Made by a program: the position numbers and the translations under genes. Source: Emiliania huxleyi CCMP1516 (Eukaryota > Haptophyta > Isochrysidales > Noelaerhabdaceae). Taken from it: a stretch of 64,000 nt of DNA. Under the pieces are notes generated by a model, which was given only the letters and a program-made list of their open reading frames with translations, had not been told where the DNA came from and searched no databases. Location of the stretch: NCBI RefSeq assembly GCF_000372725.1, contig NW_005195736.1, positions 472,993-536,992 of the forward strand, in the 5' to 3' direction. Each line of letters opens with the position of its first letter. Positions within the stretch are counted from its first letter, which is position 1. Positions 1 through 9,400 of this stretch are shown piece by piece.

Positions 1-154
1 GGTCCGGTGAGCCCGCGGCCGCAGCGGCGTCGCGGCTGGCGAGCTCGCGCTGCAGACACTCGGCCGCCGACTGCGGAAAAAGCTTCTGCAGATGTTGCAG
101 TACCAGCGCGTCGATCAGCGGGTTGGTTGCGCTGCTCAGGGTGGGCTGCTCCAT
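1..154 (-). CDS. LisH-motif protein, N-terminus only (runs off left edge)
   Basis: Reading the minus strand from an ATG at 154 gives an uninterrupted 51-codon frame to the window edge. It begins MEQPTLSSATNPLIDALVLQ and continues HLQKLFPQSAAECLQREL. The pattern (hydrophobic residues at LxxLVLQHL, then an aromatic/hydrophobic turn and AxxCLQREL) matches a LisH dimerisation helix pair, at about residues 14-38. LisH modules usually sit at the N-terminus of microtubule- or ubiquitin-ligase-associated scaffold proteins, commonly followed by CTLH or WD40 repeats, but nothing after residue 51 is visible. The downstream Ala-rich tail (about residues 42-48) may be a linker. The frame is too short for an automatic ORF call, so it rests on the motif and the plausible start. 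Confidence 0.5.
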   Translation of the reverse strand, partial: MEQPTLSSATNPLIDALVLQHLQKLFPQSAAECLQRELASRDAAAAAGSPD

Positions 155-204
155 TCGGGCTCCATGAAAAGAATTCGCGTCCGCGGGAGCTCAATAACAA
201 TTTA

Positions 205-265
205 AAAAAAAGAGCAGAAACGGGGCACAAACGGGGAGGCACGCAGTGACGCGCAAGGGGGTCTA
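205..265 (-). promoter_or_regulatory. Repeated leader/promoter-like segment upstream of the LisH start
   Basis: The stretch AACGGGGCACAAAC followed by ACGGGGAGGCACG, AGTGACGC and GTCTA lies 60-110 bases upstream of the minus-strand ATG at 154. A close copy lies at 57432-57500, 76-144 bases upstream of another minus-strand ATG (57356). In both cases an AT-rich CAATAA-type patch sits between repeat and ATG. The same distance and orientation suggest a shared promoter or 5' leader, but a dispersed repeat is equally possible. Confidence 0.35.
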
Positions 266-755
266 AGGAGGTGCTGGAGAGGTTTGGCACTGTGGGCGGC
301 AGTGCTGCCTCTGGCGCGGACGTGGCCCGAGCTCGCCTAAGCCATCTCGGCATCCGAGCGAGCGCGCCGTGAGAATGCATAGCGCTGCTCGTGCAGCGCC
401 CGAAAGAATGAACAGTACATCTAGAAAAGCAAGAAACGAAACACAGAAGGCACACCGTGTGCTCCGTGTCCCCGTGGCTTGGGGAAGCTGCCAAAAGTGA
501 GCACTCTTTACTAGCTATAATCTTTTAACTGAAAAGGCGTCCATGACCGTGCGTTGGCGATGACCGTGCCACGATCCACAGAGGACCAAGAGCACGCCCC
601 TTCTGAAGCCACGCTCGCCTACCCCCGGAAAAGAAGAAAAATATGCCGCTCACCGCTGTCGCAGCCCGCCGCAGCTGCACTCCCGATTTTGATCGCGATC
701 GTTCGCTCCGCACCCAAAAGCTCGCGCGCTGCTGCCGTTGCTGCCGCCAAGGCAC
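265..755. other. Intergenic region, no gene recognised
   Basis: Between the LisH gene start and the transporter I see no frame with family signal or good start context. It should hold the divergent promoters of both genes. No TATA box or CpG-free element stands out. Confidence 0.4.
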
Positions 756-2272
756 ATGACCAGCACGGCAAAGCTCGCCTCAGCCCAGTGGATCGCGCGC
801 TGCGCGCAGCTCATTGTGCTCGTCGACTACGTCGCCGTCGGCGCGATGCGGACTGTCCTCCCGTACTACGTGAAGCATCTCGGCGCGTCGGGCGCCGCGG
901 TTGGTGCACTCGAGACCCTCTACGGCGTCGGTCAGATCGCCGGCGCGGTCGCGCTCGGCTGGCTTAGCGACGCGCGAGGGCGCAAGGCTGTGCTGCTGCT
1001 CTCGTTTGCCGGCGCCGCCGCCGGGTACAGTGTAGCGTCTGCCGCGGTCGCGCTGGGCTCGGTGCCGTTCCTGCTCGCATCGCGGCTGCCCGTCGGCGTA
1101 GCGAAGCAGACCGTGACGGCTACCCGCGCCATCATCGCTGACATCACGCCGCCTGACGCGCGCAGCGCACCGCTCGCACGCCTCTTTGCCGGATGCAGCC
1201 TCGGCTACGCCGTCGGCCCTGTGCTGGGTGGCCTGCTGGCGGACTACGCCGGGGGCGCCTCGCCGCTGCCGGCGGCGGCGTGCGCGGTCGTCTTTGTCGC
1301 GCTCATGCCGTGCGTGGCTCTGCTGCTCCCAGAGACGCGGACGCTGCTGCTGGAGGAGGCGCCGCATTCCAAGCACGAGACGGCGGCAGCGCCTGCAGCG
1401 GCGGCGACGGCGGCGGCGGCGGCGGCGGCGGCGGCATCGCCCGCGGCGGCGACGGCGCGCCGCTCGACGGCCTCGTTGCTGCTCGGCTGCACGCTCGCTG
1501 AGGGCGCGCTGGTGATGCTCGCGTCGACTAGCCTGCCGCTGCTCAGCCTGCGACTCGGCTGGAGTGCGTCGATGCTGGGGCTGTACAACTCTGCGTGGGG
1601 CGTCGCCAGCGGCGTGACGCCAGCGTACTGCTTGCGCGTCCAAGGAGCCGGTCCATGAGGAGTTGAGTGGTGACGGCAGGCGTGCTCTCCCTCACCCTCT
1701 GGCCCCACCTGCTCGCCTCGCGAGCGCTGCCCGACCGGGCGGCGCTGCGGCTCGGCATCGGCTGCCTGGCCCTCACCAGCGCGTCGCTCTCGCTGTGGAG
1801 CGCGAGCGCGCGCGTCCTGTGGGCGGCGCGACGGGCCTCTGCAGACTCGTCGTGCCCTACGCCCCTGCCCCGTCCGCGACGCGTCTTGCGGACTCTGCGG
1901 CTCAGGTGCTGCCTCTCGGCACCGTCGCCGTCGGGCTGGTGCGCAGCATACCCGCCTCGCTCCTCACCGCGGCGGCGCCGCCGGCCGAGCGGGGCCAGCG
2001 CGCTTCCGCTGGGCTCGCGGCGGAACGGAGGCGGCCGCTGTAACCGGCGCGGCAGCCCACGACTAGGCGCCGTCCTCGGCCGGCTCGACGCGGCGGGGAG
2101 CCTCTGCCGCGTGCTGCTGCCGCCCGCCGCGGGCGCGCTCGCGGACGGGCCTGGCTTGTGGGCGGCTTTTGCGGCGCAGGCCGCGCTCTGCCTCGGCGGC
2201 CTCGCGTGCACCGAGTGGTGGTTTCGGAGGGCACAGGCCGGACAGGCGCAGGAGCGGCTGAAGGCGGCTTGA
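756..2272 (+). CDS. Major facilitator superfamily transporter (MFSD10/TetA-like), 4 exons
   Basis: Protein of about 429 aa, the usual length for a 12-helix MFS carrier in a membrane. Exons by frame continuity: 756-1611, 1680-1813, 1906-1999, 2067-2272. The hallmark motif A is in the loop after helix 2 (GWLSDARGRKAVLL, about residue 70). Helix 4-5 carries the GPVLGGLLADYAG motif-C-type sequence, and the central loop is poly-Ala. Drug/H+ antiporters and the metazoan MFSD9/10 proteins share this layout, but the substrate cannot be read. The first ATG in frame is at 756. Introns 1 and 3 use GC donors, and intron 1 starts with GCGTG, as does the next exon. The C-terminus ends in charged residues after the last helix. 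Without splicing the frame breaks three times, which is why it appears as several pieces. Confidence 0.75.
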
Positions 2273-3332
2273 GGCTGCGATGGCGCAGCCACCCCGCCAC
2301 CGGCGACCACCACGGAGCACGGCCCACTCTCGCGCAAGAGCGTTTTTGAGACTAGAGACTTCAGATTGCGGCATTGAGTGCATGCCTGCATACCCCCTGC
2401 ATGAATGGCTGGGGGGGGGTGGGGAGGGGGGCGCGATGAGCTTCGTATAAGCTGTGGGCCGCTGTTTTCACGGTGCTCAGGCTGCCCCCCGGTTAAGATC
2501 TCGTGCAAAATTCTTTTTACCACCTTCAAGTACACCCCCAAGACTTCCCCAAACCCCAAACCGCCCACAGCGCACAGGATGAGCTCCGTGAGGCTAGCTC
2601 ACCCGAGCCGCCCAGTCGCGCGTGCCGACCCCTCTAAGCCACCCGCCACGGCCGAAGTCCCCCAAATCGACCCTCCGGCCGCCTCCGCTCCGGCGGGTCG
2701 TTCTCACCAAACTCGTTTCTAAGTCATGACCGGAACGCTCCCCGACCGCGGATCGGGCCCTTCCACCTGCCCGCCGACCCCCGGTAGCCAACCGGTCATC
2801 ATCTGCCCGCTCGCCGGGTCGGTCCTCACGGTCGCGCCAACTCACTAGTCTTAGTAACACGCCGGAGCGGACACTAGTCCATGTGCATGTAGCATGTGCA
2901 TGTGCATGTCCCGGACCGGTTTAAAAGGCGAGCAGCACTTGCACCATCTCGGCATGTCCCTGTGTCATGTCCCTGACACGGCTCTACCCTCGGCGACGGG
3001 AAAAGATTCGCCTGTGGCTGCCGTCGCATATCCCATTGATCGAACAGATGGAGGAAGGCGATGAGGGCGACGAGGATGAGGAGGCGAGCGATGGAGAGGA
3101 TGATGCAAGCCATGTGCGGAACCAGGCAAAACGACCCATCGTGCTTAGTCGCTCTCTACCCCCATTCGATCGTGTTCAGATGAAAGGGGTCAACGAATTG
3201 GGTGTGCCTCCCCAACGGACCGACGATTACGGCTCGCAAGACGACGCGGTGGGGCTCCTTCCTGCTGTGGCTGTTGCTCACGAGCACGGTGCACTTTGAA
3301 AGTGGGCAGGAATGTCGGAATTTCCGGATCCG
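2273..3332. other. Intergenic region, no convincing gene
   Basis: Open frames here (for example plus 2967-3299 with an acidic stretch, and its minus shadow with a hydrophobic stretch) have no recognisable domain. A short tandem of GTGCAT-type units lies near 2880-2910. I see no promoter signature beyond this. Confidence 0.35.
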
Positions 3333-3702
3333 CTCCTTTGACGCCGACGTGACTCACCCGTGCAGACCACATCAGGACACGGTCTCGACGCGCTCGGTAC
3401 GACGCCTGCGACCCGTCTCGGGTCAGGTGGCACGACGCTCATCGCGCCTACCAGCGCTGCCATGCAGGCTGCCACGACGAGGTCGAGCACGCTTCTATAC
3501 GCTCGCCGAGCCTTCCGTTCCATCCCATTAGGCAGCCTGGGAACGGTGGCGATCAGAGGCAAAGCCTACGAGGGGTGGTGGAACCACATGTCACGGCTAC
3601 TGCCGGCTCGACCCCACGATAGCCTCCGAAGGCTGACTTTGCGGCACCATCATCGGACGATGTCGACGAGTTGGGTCGCTCTCGCGGTAGCCAGATGACC
3701 TC
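3333..3702. repeat. ~365-bp dispersed repeat, copy 1 (partner at 63635-64000)
   Basis: From GCTCCTTTGACGCCGACGTG to the right, this segment matches the last ~365 bases of the window in the same orientation, with scattered substitutions and small indels (roughly nine in ten bases alike by eye). The minus strand has an open frame in both copies (94 and 109 codons) that keeps a similar translation. This could be a fragment of a mobile-element gene. No terminal repeats or target duplications were identified. Confidence 0.75.
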
Positions 3703-3956
3703 TCTTCCTAGGATCATCGGCCATGGCCGCAGGGAGCGCGGGGGAGGGCGCTGGAAGCAACACGGAGCTCCGTTGGAGACGTTTTCAAGATTAGCGTGTC
3801 AGAGCGGTGAACAATGGCACCGCTAGCCTGTGACGCGTCAGCCGTCACATAAGGAAGTTGACACCGGTGGGCGCGGCGCGCGCGGTGGGCGCGGCCACCC
3901 TGCCAAGGTTTGAAGTACAGCGAGTCTACAGAGGGTCCGACCCACTAACGTAACAC

Positions 3957-4982
3957 TCACGCCTGACGACGGTTCGACTTATCAACGTGCTCGTCTGCTC
4001 TCTCGGGTCTCGGCCTTTCGGCCCGCTGCGATCGCATCTGCCCGAGACCCGCTCCCTCCGCCTCTGCCGACACCTCCCACTGCCGCAGCGCCTCCCACAG
4101 GACGATGGCCCCCGCCGTCGCCACGTTGATCGAGTTCTTGACGCCAAACATTGGGATGCTGACGATGCCGTCGCATGCGTCCAGCACCTGCGTGTCGACG
4201 CCGATCAGCTCGTTGCCCAGAACGAGGGCGAGCGGTTGCGGCAGCGCAGCCTCGCGCAAGTCGACAGAGCGGCCCGGGCAAGTCTCCGCGGCCCACACAG
4301 CCACACCGCGCGCCTGCAACCCACGTACCGTCGCGAGCGTCGACGGCGACCGCTCGTGCGGCACGTACTCGGCCGCGCCGAGCGCCGTCTTGAGCACCGA
4401 CGCGTGCGGCGGCGCGGGCGTGATCCCGCAGAGGTGCACGCTCTCGACGCGCGCAGCCTCGGCAGCGCGCAGGAGCGAGCCCACGTTGTGCGCGCTGCGG
4501 ATGTTGTCGAGCACCAGAGTCAGCGGGAAGCGTCCGGGGTTGGCCGCATCCGCCTCGGCGAGCGTGCGGTCGTGGTTGCGCAGCCAAGTCGCGTGCTCCG
4601 CCTTCTGCTCGCGGTGGAGGAAGCAGACCGCCTGTGCGACGGTGGCGAGCCGGCCCGCCTTCTCGGCGTTCGCGAGCGCGCCCTCCGACTTTGGGTAGAC
4701 GAAGGAGTTGTACGCGCGGAACGCGGGAGAGCCACGGTGGTCGGCCGACTCGAGCAGCGCAGCGAGCTCGTCGCCAGAGAGACCGCGCACGGCCAGCTCG
4801 GCATCGAGAGCCACACGGCGGGCGCGGGCGCCGACGTGGAAGCTCTCCGCCTCCTCTGCAAAGGTCGAGCGGCTGTCGCTGCAGCACGGCCCACCGCGGC
4901 GCCGCTGCCAGCCGCAGTCACCACCAATTGGGCGACCGCCGATGAGCCAGGCGGCTGATACTGTCAACGCCGCGAGTGCCAT
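3957..4982 (-). CDS. SpoU/TrmH-family RNA 2'-O-ribose methyltransferase
   Basis: Single-exon protein of 341 aa starting at ATG 4982. It transfers a methyl group from SAM to a ribose 2'-OH in tRNA or rRNA. All three SPOUT knot motifs are present in the C-terminal half. They are motif 1 LDNIRSAHNVGSLLRAAEAA (about residue 162), motif 2 LALVLGNELIGV (about 250) and motif 3 IVSIPMFGVKNSINVATAGA (about 275), including the conserved N of motif 1 and the NS.NVA of motif 3. The N-terminal ~35 residues are hydrophobic and basic (ALAALTVSAAWLIGG) and could be an organelle or secretory leader, so a plastid or mitochondrial role is possible. Residues 60-150 hold the Arg/Glu-rich domain common before SpoU folds. 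The tail after 310 is basic. Exact RNA target cannot be assigned. Confidence 0.85.
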   Translation of the reverse strand: MALAALTVSAAWLIGGRPIGGDCGWQRRRGGPCCSDSRSTFAEEAESFHVGARARRVALDAELAVRGLSGDELAALLESADHRGSPAFRAYNSFVYPKSEGALANAEKAGRLATVAQAVCFLHREQKAEHATWLRNHDRTLAEADAANPGRFPLTLVLDNIRSAHNVGSLLRAAEAARVESVHLCGITPAPPHASVLKTALGAAEYVPHERSPSTLATVRGLQARGVAVWAAETCPGRSVDLREAALPQPLALVLGNELIGVDTQVLDACDGIVSIPMFGVKNSINVATAGAIVLWEALRQWEVSAEAEGAGLGQMRSQRAERPRPERADEHVDKSNRRQA

Positions 4983-5339
4983 GAGTAATGCGTGCTCGCG
5001 GGGCTGCGGGCGAGCCGGGCTGCCGCCAGTAAGAAGCTTGAGCTTGCAACGGCCTTGGCGGGACCGCCTCGAACGCGAGGCGCGCGTCGACGACTCGTGA
5101 CCGCCTGGGTTCCAACTATTTGCGGGGCTTGGTCCACAAAACGCGGCACCGCACTGCAGAGCGCCGCCCTCTCGCGGCTCTCGAGAGCGAGTTTTCGCCA
5201 GACAGCCACACGTCCATTATGGCGCGCGTTCTCGCCGGACGGACGTTCGCCGGCAGGCCATGAGGGCATCTGCCGGCGCTCGTCTGCCAAAGTGGCGCCA
5301 GAGTGGAGAGCTGGACTGCTGGAGGCTGCATATTCAACT
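4983..5339. other. Intergenic region upstream of the methyltransferase
   Basis: No coding signal on either strand beyond frame shadows. This is the presumed promoter side of the minus-strand methyltransferase. Confidence 0.35.
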
Positions 5340-5560
5340 GGCCAAACCGGCCATCGCGCGGTCTACCTTTCGGCGGCTGAAAAAGGGGTAGACGCGTCTA
5401 CCGCGGTCTACCTACCAAGTCTACCGGTAGACTGCAGTCGTAGGTTCATTACGGTCTACCGGTAGACTGCGGTAGACTGCCGGTAGACTCGTCTACCAAA
5501 TGGTCTACCGTCTACCCCAGTCTACCCCAGTCTACCGGTAGACGGTAGACGGGCCACCCC
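5340..5560. repeat. Dense cluster of GTCTACC/GGTAGAC palindromic units
   Basis: About twenty copies of GTCTACC or its complement GGTAGAC occur in some 200 bases. Several are joined tail to tail as the perfect palindrome GTCTACCGGTAGAC. The array could form multiple hairpins. The core TCTAC/GTAGA is also the unit of the inverted arrays at 58.1 and 60.6 kb. No gene overlaps it. Confidence 0.8.
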
Positions 5561-6445
5561 TCAGGGCTGGGTCAGGGCTGGGTACCCTCTCAAAAAAGAA
5601 ATCCCGAGATTGCGCGGCGCGGCCCGAGGCGAGGTGGATGGGCTGGGAGCGAGGGGGCGGAAGTGTGCAGTGCGGTAGATGGTCAGTCGAGGCGCGTGAG
5701 CCGGACTTGTGGGCCGGACCACCCAAGTCCTTTACTCTGCGTTGTTGAGCCAGGACTCAACATACTCGTTCTGTCGCCGTCCCAAACTGTCACTCCCCTT
5801 TCTCCCGGCCGGGGTGGGGCGCGCGCGGGGGCGGCGGGTGTGCGGGATGTCTGTGGGCCCGAGAGCGATATGCCATGTCCGCCTTGCGTTTGTTTCATAA
5901 CATCGAAGGCTAAGTACAAATAAATAAATTTTTCTTTTCTTTTGAGAGCAGGACGCCGGGTTTGTCTTGTATGTGCGTGTCGGGCCGGGGTGTGAGCGAG
6001 GGGCAGAAGGGGCGGGGGCGTGCGGGGCAGAGGCCCAACGTCGGGCGGCTTGTCGGGGTCCGGAGAATTCGAGGGGGGAACGAGGAGGGGGGAATGGGCG
6101 GTCGGCGTCGGGGTAGAAGCAACAGGGCGTACGGGGTAGCCGTCACTTTCCTGCCTCAAAAGGGCGGGGCTGTCCCGGAAAGTGAGAAACGCCGGGCAGC
6201 GTGGCGCACAACTGAACCCTCCCATACGTGTTTGGGCTCCTCCTTTGCTGTCCCATCTCCTCATCTCTTTCCCGCCTGGGCGGGGCAGTACCAGTAGGCG
6301 GGCGCGTGGTGCGGCGTGGCGTGTGCGTGTGTGCGACTGCAACAAAGGACCGCTCGCAAGGGACCATTGGGTTTGTACTATAAACAACGAAGGCGCTCTC
6401 AAAAGAATTTAAACAACTGAGCTCTATCACACACAAAAGAAATAC
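5561..6445. repeat. Gene-free stretch with a dispersed repeat (5930-6060) shared with 19.3-19.5 kb
   Basis: From TTTCTTTTCTTTTGAGAGCA to about 6060 the sequence closely matches 19325-19450 on the same strand, including GACGCCGGGTTTGTCTTG and a GGGGCGGGGGCGTGCGGGGC block. Both are in non-coding context; here the copy lies 400 bases upstream of the giant gene. The rest is GC-rich without a recognisable gene. Confidence 0.6.
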
Positions 6446-9400
6446 ATGGCTCCCGAAATAGCGAGCTCTTCTAGGCGTTGGTCTTCCGCCTCCAGCGCCG
6501 CCGTGGACTCCTTGTCTTCCGCTTCTTTGGGACCGCTGGCGTTTGTCGCCCCCGAACGACACATGCCGCCTAGTCTCCCGAACGACATTGCGCAGCAGCT
6601 GTACAGTCTGTCACGGGATCACACCCTCGCACTGTGTGGGCTCGCGGAGCTCGTGCACAACGCTGCTGATGCCGATGCGCAGTGCTTGGATATTGCGCTA
6701 AGCCGTGCAACGAAGGCCGGCCACCAAGAGGAGCATTTGCTGAACTTTGTCGATAACGGTTTCGGGATGGAGCCACCGGATGTCATGAAAATGTTGACGC
6801 TCGGAAATGCAAAGCCCCGCGCGACGGGCGAGATTGGCAAGTGGGGCATGGGCTTCAAGAGCGGGACGCTCCGCAATGCGAACGGGGCGGTTGTGTTCAC
6901 ACGAGCAGACGCGAGCGGAGTTATGACCATCGCGCTCTTCAGCAAAGCCTTTTGCCTCGATCAGCTGCAGCCGGGCAAGCTGGGCCCACAGGAGGCGCTC
7001 GCGCATCCGATCCTTTCCTTCAGCCCGAACATGGAGGTGATCGTCGCGCAGGAGGATCTGACGGTGGCGCAGCAAGCGGTAGCCGGCGCGGCGGCGGGCC
7101 GGGGGGGGGCTGAGGAAGAGGCCTACCAAACCGCGTACGGAAAGGCGCGTGAACGCGGCGTCGCGGTCGCTGAGGCGGCGGGCGAGGCGGCGGCGGCGGC
7201 GGTGCGCGGCGGCGGGTCGCCGGAGCAGGCGGCGACGGCTGGCGCTACGGCAGCCGCGGCGGCAGCAGGCGCGGCGGCGGCGGCAGCAGCGGCCGTGGCT
7301 GACCGCTTTTGGAGCGCCTTTGACTCGTATGCTCCCCTGACTCGGCGCGAGGCGTACAAAATCCTTGCCTCATTGCCAACAGTGGCCAGAAACCTCGAAG
7401 GCGACTCATCCGCTCGCGTCCCGTTAGGATTATGAGCGCCCTCACCTTCTATCCGCCACCGTAGGGCGAGTGAGCGGAACGCACATCGTCCTCTTCGGCC
7501 TCAGCGACGAGGAAGGGCAACTGCCATTCGAGTTCACTTTTGAGGACAGCAGCCGCAGCAAGCTCCCGTCGGGGGTCTCCCCATTGCCGGTGATCCTTTC
7601 GATCTGCAAATCCATCACGGGAGTGGACGTCGACCCCGACGCGGCGCTCACTGGCCAATTCCCCTACGGGCAACTGCTTTCGCGCCTGAAGGAGAAGACC
7701 GGCTTCACTTTGTCAGAGTCACTCCTTTTGGACTACCCGACGGCACGCCAGCTCGCCAGCTACATCCAGAAGCCTGCGCCCGACCTCGTCATCAGGACGG
7801 TGCGAGACACGCACGGAGGAAACGGGCGAAAGCCTTGCCGTGGCATGTCACGCGCTCGGTATCCGGTCGACTACTCGTTCCGAGCGTTGCTTGAAATGAT
7901 GTTCATGGCGCCGACGATGACGATCTACTTGCGCACAAACGCCGCGCAGCCAGTCAGCTGGGCGAGGCTCAAGGCGGTGCAGCAGCTTGCGGGTGCCAGC
8001 CGATTCGAGCGAGAGCGGACGATCGTGCGCTTGTCTCCCGAATCGGGTCCTGATCGGATACCGCTGCAGTTGCTGCTCGGGTACAGCAAGGAGGAGGCAG
8101 TGCATCAGCGCAGCGGGATTCACCTGTACTGGAACAACGTGCTGATCATCCCCTACTTCCTTCAGTTTCCGATCAAGGCGCACGGCATTGTGGGCGTGGC
8201 CAACGTCGACTTTCTCTCCGCCAACCGTCAAAAGGAGGACTTCGCGCATGCCCCTCAGGGCAGCATTGATTTCGGCGATCGCTGGTCGAAATGGCTGGAG
8301 GCGACCATCCGGGAGGTCGAAAAGTACCATGACCACCTGTTTGAGTCGACGGGCGAGAACACGTTCGCGCTCAGGGCGCATGTCAGCTCCGAGCAGCTTG
8401 ACGCGGAGAAGGTCAACTGGGCGATGTGTGAGCAATGCAGCATCTGGCGCCGGCTACGGGCAGGCACGCCAGCACTCCGCGATGACGAGAGGTGGCAGTG
8501 CGGCGCGCGTGGCGCCGAGGATGCTCGCTGCTGGGGGAGGAGACCGGCCGATGATTTTGACGCGGCCCGCGAGGTGACCACCGACGCGGCGTCGCACGGC
8601 GAGAGCCTGATGCCGGGCACCAGCGCGCAGCCAACTACCGTTCAGCAAACGCCGAGTGATCGCCTCCGGCGAAACGAGTGGTTTGTGTGCGTGCTGACAG
8701 TGCCGCCAGCAGGTCAGCTGGATAAGCTGGCCTTCTCGCCCCCTGACTTCTGGACGAGCTATGTGCGCGACTTGTCGCAGAGTCAGATGGTCATGCCCGT
8801 TGCGTGCCGCGTGGTGATGGTCTCTGCCGGCATCACTGGCTCACTCGAGCTGGTCGTGAGCCAGATGAGCTCTTGCACCCTTGAGTGCTTTACCTTGCAG
8901 GACTCGCCCGCGCTCGGACAGTGGCTGCGCCGCGGCAAGGTGAATCTGCAAGGCTTGGACGCACCCACAGTCCGGCTACTGGAGAGCCGACTCACGCTGA
9001 CGATGCCAATGTCTCGCAACGGTGGTGTCCATGCCATGGACGCCAAGGATGTGGAGAAGCTCCAACTGCGCTTGGGGGAGTGCGAGACCAAGCGATTGGA
9101 GCTCCTGCAGCAGCAGGAGGCCCATTCGGAGGAGCGGCACGCGGAGGCGGCAGAGCGCGTGGGCGGCGGCGCGGCGTCCGAGCACACCCTCGCGGAGCGG
9201 ACGGCCGCTGAGCGCACCTACGCGGACGAGCTGGAGCGGCGGATAGGGTGGCGTGAGCTTGAGGCGGCGCCAGGCGAGTACGGTGAGGGCGCGACCTCGA
9301 AAGTGTACAAGTACATGTGGCGCGCTACCAAGGAAGATGGCACGCGCGCGGAGCCGATCGAGGTCGCCGTGAAGCAGTTCACCATGATCGCACAGGAGGG

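Noticed and set aside
780-1643. Long Arg/Gln-rich minus-strand frame opposite the MFS gene
   Set aside because: It is the shadow of GC-rich coding DNA. Composition is poly-Arg/Gln and the plus strand has clear MFS motifs.
5683-6402. 239-codon minus frame rich in Pro/Arg/Thr
   Set aside because: No family signal, overlaps a dispersed repeat, and its composition matches random open GC-rich DNA.
7149-7340. Arg-rich frame within the MORC gene's Ala-rich loop
   Set aside because: Shadow of GCG repeats in the true frame, which continues on both sides with MORC motifs.
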